Shown: positions 59,403 to 64,000 of the stretch, piece by piece
How positions within the stretch are numbered: the first letter of the stretch is position 1
Layout of the letters: the number at the start of each line of letters is the position of its first letter
Assembly: GCA_032718565.1 (NCBI GenBank)
Contig: JAVGVS010000042.1
Coordinates: forward strand, 639,501-703,500
Direction: 5' to 3'
Source of the DNA: Distichodus sexfasciatus
Taxonomy: Eukaryota; Chordata; Actinopteri; Characiformes; Distichodontidae
Length of the DNA: 64,000 bases
The notes under the pieces: generated by a model
The model's database searches: none
Seen by the model: only the letters and a program-made list of their open reading frames with translations
Told to the model about the DNA's origin: nothing
Made by a program: the position numbers and the translations under genes

Positions 59403-61325
59403 CATGTGAATATGTTTATAATACATGCTATTTATATATACTGTTAACATGTTTTAATACATCTTTTACAGAACATTTGTAGGTCCATCAGCATTTGATT
59501 GCTGTTACAGCAGCTCCCATAGAAACTTCTCTGCACCACCAGAGGTCATATTAAACAAGACTATTATGATTCTTCAGTGATTTACTGCTTCATTATATGT
59601 TTATAAGTCAGGATGTTATTTTCCATTAAGGAGTCTTGTCATTACTTGTGTGCCTTTCTGAGTCATACTTTGTGTTTTGGACATCCCTGTACTCCTCCCT
59701 GGCATGTCTTTACCATATTTTAACATTCTGAACGCTCGTTTTCCTGGTCTGCACTTATTCTGGACCCTGACCTTTGGGTTTTCATTAAAACATAGTAATC
59801 CTACTGTAGATTGTTTGTGAGACTGTAGTTGTACACAGAAAGGAGATGCATTTGTTGTTAAAATTAAGGTTTTTGTTAATAAGTGGCCATTAAGTAGAGG
59901 TCTAACCTATAAGTTACCTGCAACACCAGATGTTTGAGGTACGATTCAGTGCAGGAGTTCCTCTTAGGTCATAACTTCACTGCAGGATATATTCATGTCT
60001 ACAACTGTGGCAGCTATTAGGAAGGTTTCCTCCAAGCCAGGCTGTCAATAAATTTCATCCACACTACGGCTCAATGCCAAATAATGTCCTCTGTGACTGC
60101 AAATTATGCAGGTTGGTAACAGCTAAGGCACTTAGCAATGGTTTAATGTAACCTATTGCTTGCTAAGGCACTGCTGAGAATAGTAGTTCATTATTTGGTA
60201 TCTCAGATTTTAAGATATAGCTCTACATAAACCACTATTGAGCATATGCTGAATAAGTAAGAATTGCACCTGTGTTTTAAAAAACAGCACAGCAAACACA
60301 TATTGAGAATGTTTGTTAAATAGATGCCTTTATGCTGAGCAATTCCTTTAAACAGAAGTTTCAAGATTTCATTCATCGGTCCAACCTTTTCGACAAAGGT
60401 TTTTACCAGTGTTCTCACTGTCCAGCTTGTCTGTGTTTGAGTGAACCTTGAAAGAGCACCAGCTCATTGTTGCGTAACATCACTTTTAAGGGAGAAGCCA
60501 GAACCCAGCGTGTTATGCAAGCTGTAGGTTAAACTTTTTGACTTGCCTTCAAATGGTTCTTTGGTTGATTTGAAGTGACATCTATTTCCTGTAAACAACT
60601 CCTGCATCTCTCTGGACGGTTCACAGTGGGTCAGACGCAACCCTCTAGCCTTGGTCTTAACCCCCTGGGGCTAAGAGGCTGTGCTGAACTTCAAATAGTC
60701 AAAGAGGATACTTATAAATGTGTACCATATATAGAGTAAAACACTAATTTCAGTTATGAGGACAAACAGATGAACCCATACGTCAACATGATCAGAAGAT
60801 GACAGAGTGTCTATTCTAAAATACATTTTTAAACAATACTGTCTGCTGAGAATCTGTCAGCTTCCTTTGAGCTGAATGGAATTGGATTTTTTTTACACCC
60901 ATTTGATGTTCCACGACAGACTGATTGCATACTCTTCAGCCTGCACAACATCCATTAACGATTCCACCGTATACATATGCATCCATATGAAAGTAACATA
61001 AATCAGTTTCTATATTCTATAAATAACTTCTACTGCTCAATTTACAACAAAGTAGAACCAGCTATGTTCTCATTCTTCTTTGTAAAACGATACAAGGATA
61101 AAAAGTAAAAAGTACTCGTGGAGTCAAGACCAGAGCAAAAACAATTAATAGACTTGGCACAGCTTCGCTACCTCTCAATAAAATAAAAGACAATTGGGAA
61201 AACGAAAAAAGTTCAGCTATAACAATACATTTCTCCCTTGGAAAAGAGCTCCTTCAAGGGATAAGTTGGTTCACCATATGCTTCACCAGCTTGAACCAGA
61301 CCCAAACAGGTTCTAAAGGGTCTAA

Positions 61326-61835
61326 TGTGGTCAAAAGTATTGGGACACCCCTCTAAATTATTAAATTCAGGTGTTCCAGTGGGGGTTGTTTCTCAAGGGT
61401 TGGGCTTGGCCCCCTGGTTCCAGTGAAAGGACTTCTTAATGCTTCAGCAAACCAAAAGATTTTGGACAATTTCATGCTCCCAACTTTGTGGGAACAGTTT
61501 GGTGACGGCACCTTCCTGTTCCAACATGACTGCGCACCAGGGAACAAATATCTTATGATCCATAAGATATGAACGAACAAGTTTGGTGTGGACCAAAATA
61601 GAACACCTTTGGGATGAATTACAGCGGAGACTGTAAGCTAGGTCTTCTCATCCAACATTAATGTCCTCATAAATACTCTTCTGGTGAAATGGTCAAAAAT
61701 TCCCATAATCCTTGTGGACAGCCTTCCCAGAAGAGTGGAAGCTGTTGTAGCTGCAAATGGTGGACCAACTCCATATTAAAGCCTATGATTCAAGAATGGG
61801 ATTTCATTAAAAGTAAAAGTATTTTGGCAAAGCCA
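61326..61835 (+). mobile_element. Decayed Tc1-like transposon, 3' half
   Basis: It starts GGTCAAAAGTATTGGGACAC, typical of fish Tc1 ends. It keeps the transposase C-terminus in broken frames: LPTLWEQFGDGTFLFQHD, then TPLG.ITAETV and VDSLPRRVEAVVAANGG. It ends near AAAGTATTTTGGCA at about 61833. The first half of the transposase is missing. Confidence 0.75.
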
Positions 61836-62410
61836 AACTAATCTAGACAGGCTTCACAGATGATGGTTCACATCAGTATGTAAATTTCTGGTCTAAAACC
61901 TAACAAGAAAATGAGGCCCCTCTCACTTAACATATATTAAATTATAACTCCTTAATCATTCATGTTAGCTAATGACATGTTGGCTAACTGGTTAGCTACT
62001 TAAACAGCAAGCTGCTATTTACCAAAGGTTTGACAGAACTGTCAAGGATCCAGCTGTAATCTTATCTGAGAGAGACCCAAGTGTGGAGCACAAAACCAAA
62101 GTTGTAAGCACTCAGGCGCAGGGAAATGGTCAAAATCATTAAGTAATACAAAGGAAATTACAAAGAGAAAAAAAGTATCCCAAATCAGCAGACCAAAGTG
62201 GAAATCAAAAGGCAAATTGATTAAAAAAGACAATGAAGAAAGCAGTCTGTATGCAGCCGCGGACTGGCAGGCACTGGCAGTACTTCACAAAAAAATGTTC
62301 AGAACAAAGCCTGCTTATACAGGAAGTAGCCTATAATTCAGGTATGGAGTTGGATCTAGTAATCACAAGCCTCGCTGAAGATCTAGGAGTTTTGAGTGAG
62401 AGATACAACA

Positions 62411-62580
62411 AAGTAAAAGTGAAAGTGAGTGCTCATTTGTCATTGTGAACGCTCCACACCACAGAACTCAGCACCACAATGAAATGGGCAGCATGAAGGG
62501 GGAGCAGTGGTTGGGAATGGTATCTGAGTGGGACCCTTATCACACTGGAATTTGAACAGGCAATACTCTAATGACTTGAT
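62411..62580 (-). mobile_element. SINE B copy, shortened
   Basis: The 3' end is intact (complement of AAAGTGAGTGCTCATTTGTC and ATTGTGAACGCTCC). The middle is partly deleted, leaving CACACTGGAATTTGAACAGG as a worn B-box side. Confidence 0.7.
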
Positions 62581-62620
62581 ATCATGACTACAGCTGTGTA
62601 ATACAGGAGTACGTGCTTGG

Positions 62621-63229
62621 CAGTGTTGGGGAGCAACTAAAACCAGCAACGCTGCTGACTTCTCTACTATTTTTCAGTAGTTTTTCAGTTGCAAAGCCAC
62701 TTTTAAAACATAAGCTTTCCCAGTAATTAACTTTTTAAAAAATCAAACAGCAATGTAGCGTGTTACACTGACACCTAAAATATTTCTCTCTTGACACAGA
62801 GTCATTTCAAACTAGCAGGTGTTTCTGATGGGTGCTGAGTTGGCAGAAGTGGCATCTGATAAATTATCTGTGCAGCACACGCTTACTGCATCACAGGGCG
62901 CTCTTGGCAGTGAGATGAAGTAGGATGGAGTTCACCTTGGCAACGATAAAAGCAAGAATGCATGGACACATTTATCAAAATGTATTAAAGAAAGGTGAAA
63001 TGGACAGAACATGAGTGAAAACCTCAAACTGATTTTTTTTTTTTTAAATACAGATTTTCATATTACTTAAAATGTTTTTCATTTTTAGGCTTTGAGTATT
63101 GCACAGCACGAATATTAAGTATTACTGAATGAAATCTCTTTGATGTAGTCAGCTACTTTTTCCTCATTGTAGCTAAGTAGTAAAGTAAAACAGCAACTAT
63201 TAATCATTAAAGTAGCCTCCCCAACACTG
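62621..63229. mobile_element. Complete hAT-type MITE
   Basis: The ends CAGTGTTGGGGAG and CTCCCCAACACTG are exact complements. The flanking octamers GTGCTTGG (62613-62620) and GTGCTTGT (63230-63237) match in seven of eight positions. The 609-bp body has no transposase. Relatives lie at 12740-14160 and 56340-56500. Confidence 0.88.
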
Positions 63230-64000
63230 GTGCTTGTGGAATCTGGTTGGAGAGTTACGCTTGCTCGGAGGTTAACACAGGAGTTCAATAATTACAGTTG
63301 ATTTATAGTTGTTAATGGTTTTGCACTGCAGCCATACTGAAATATCTTTACTCTTTTAGCTTCTGGGACTGATCCTCTAGGATTCCCAGAGTGAGTTTTG
63401 GTTGAGTATTCAAAAACATTATCAACATTACCTTCAACAACATGATAATGATATTTGCACCCGTGAAATAAATGGAGGCATGGTGCAAAATGTGGAAACA
63501 CTATACAGTATCCCTTCAGCAAATCAAACGGGAAAGCTCGCAGGAGCGATGAGTGTTTCTTAGGCAACACAAACTATGACAAGGAGTCAGGAGAATTACA
63601 CTTTCACTGAAAGTCCTTACTACAGGCAAGCTTTGGCAGTGGAAAGAGGCTTAGTAGGAATGCAAAACTGGACTTTACAAGGTGCTGACAAGAAGAGCTG
63701 CATGCCGCAGCAGGATTGCCAGCAAAGTGACTGCGAAAGGGTTTGAGCATCGTATTGAAAAGGTGATGGGGTCCAGGGGAGAAAAAAAAAAAACAATGTG
63801 AGGATGTGCAGACAGAAAGGGACAGGGCTGAGCTTTGTCCCACATGCCAGCCTGGCACAGGTGCAGTGCCAGATTGCTGAGGCCTAGCCTGCCACAAGCC
63901 AGCTGCCAGGAGACCTCCCGGACTGTGCTTGGTGCAGGCTTGGCCAGGGGTTTAGCAACAATGTCCAGCTGTTGCAGACCCTGGTGGGAGCTTGGCAGGA

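Larger units (their letters stand above)
51133..64000 (+). other. pcdh15 intron, continues beyond window
   Basis: It follows donor AATG|GTGGGT. It contains a hAT-like segment (about 52490-53300), an (ATT)n tract, SINE B copies (57548-57603, 59145-59402, 62411-62580), a Tc1 fragment (61326-61835) and a complete hAT MITE (62621-63229). The stretches 53.3-55.8 kb, 57.6-59.1 kb and 59.4-61.3 kb hold nothing recognisable. No further pcdh15 exon was found. Confidence 0.7.

Noticed and set aside
51133..64000. Next pcdh15 EC1 exon
   Set aside because: I looked for a phase-1 exon starting near T-I-L-V-D-N-M and for the W-V-L-M-D-P block and found neither; a diverged exon could have been missed.

Overview
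The window is vertebrate nuclear DNA, almost certainly from a teleost fish. It is AT-rich, has no compact operons, and is full of fish-type repeats: tRNA-derived SINEs, an L2-clade LINE, Tc1-like transposons, hAT and Harbinger-like MITEs, and (AAT)n microsatellites. The species cannot be named from sequence alone.

Only one host gene is convincing. It is the 5' coding end of protocadherin-15 (pcdh15; paralogue a or b not resolved) on the + strand. Three consecutive coding exons are visible: a signal-peptide exon (exon 36721-36838, ATG at 36748), a 15-nt microexon (50771-50785) and the start of cadherin repeat EC1 (51067-51132). All splice junctions are in phase 1. Together they encode a mature N-terminus that aligns residue for residue with the tip-link protein, including the Cys at mature position 11 and the Ile at position 22. 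The next EC1 exon was not found and probably lies beyond base 64000. A TATA-bearing, CpG-dense segment at about 22.3-23.2 kb on the same strand is the best candidate for the promoter and non-coding first exon; this is inference.

Layout: 1-22.2 kb is non-genic DNA with V-SINE/HE1-like SINEs, a second tRNA-derived SINE family (called SINE B here), a CpG-rich MITE (8.4-8.8 kb), a 641-bp MITE with 37-bp inverted repeats (11.2-11.8 kb), nested hAT elements (12.7-14.2 kb), an LTR-like fragment (15.4-15.8 kb) and a Tc1 remnant (18.7-19.1 kb). The candidate promoter and a putative 13.5-kb first intron occupy 22.3-36.7 kb, with another Tc1 relic at 34.0-34.9 kb. The 36.8-50.8 kb intron holds a 3-kb L2 LINE on the minus strand, split by a hAT element that itself contains a fragment of the 11.2-kb MITE family. 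From 51.1 kb to the end is intron with SINEs, a Tc1 fragment (61.3-61.8 kb) and a complete hAT MITE (62.6-63.2 kb).

No prokaryotic system, CRISPR array, rRNA or functional tRNA was seen. The most interesting points are the pcdh15 microexon, a two-codon uORF directly before the start codon, several perfect short-loop inverted repeats (including an 82-bp near-perfect palindrome), the three-layer nested transposon, and a few unique GC/CpG-rich blocks that may be enhancers.
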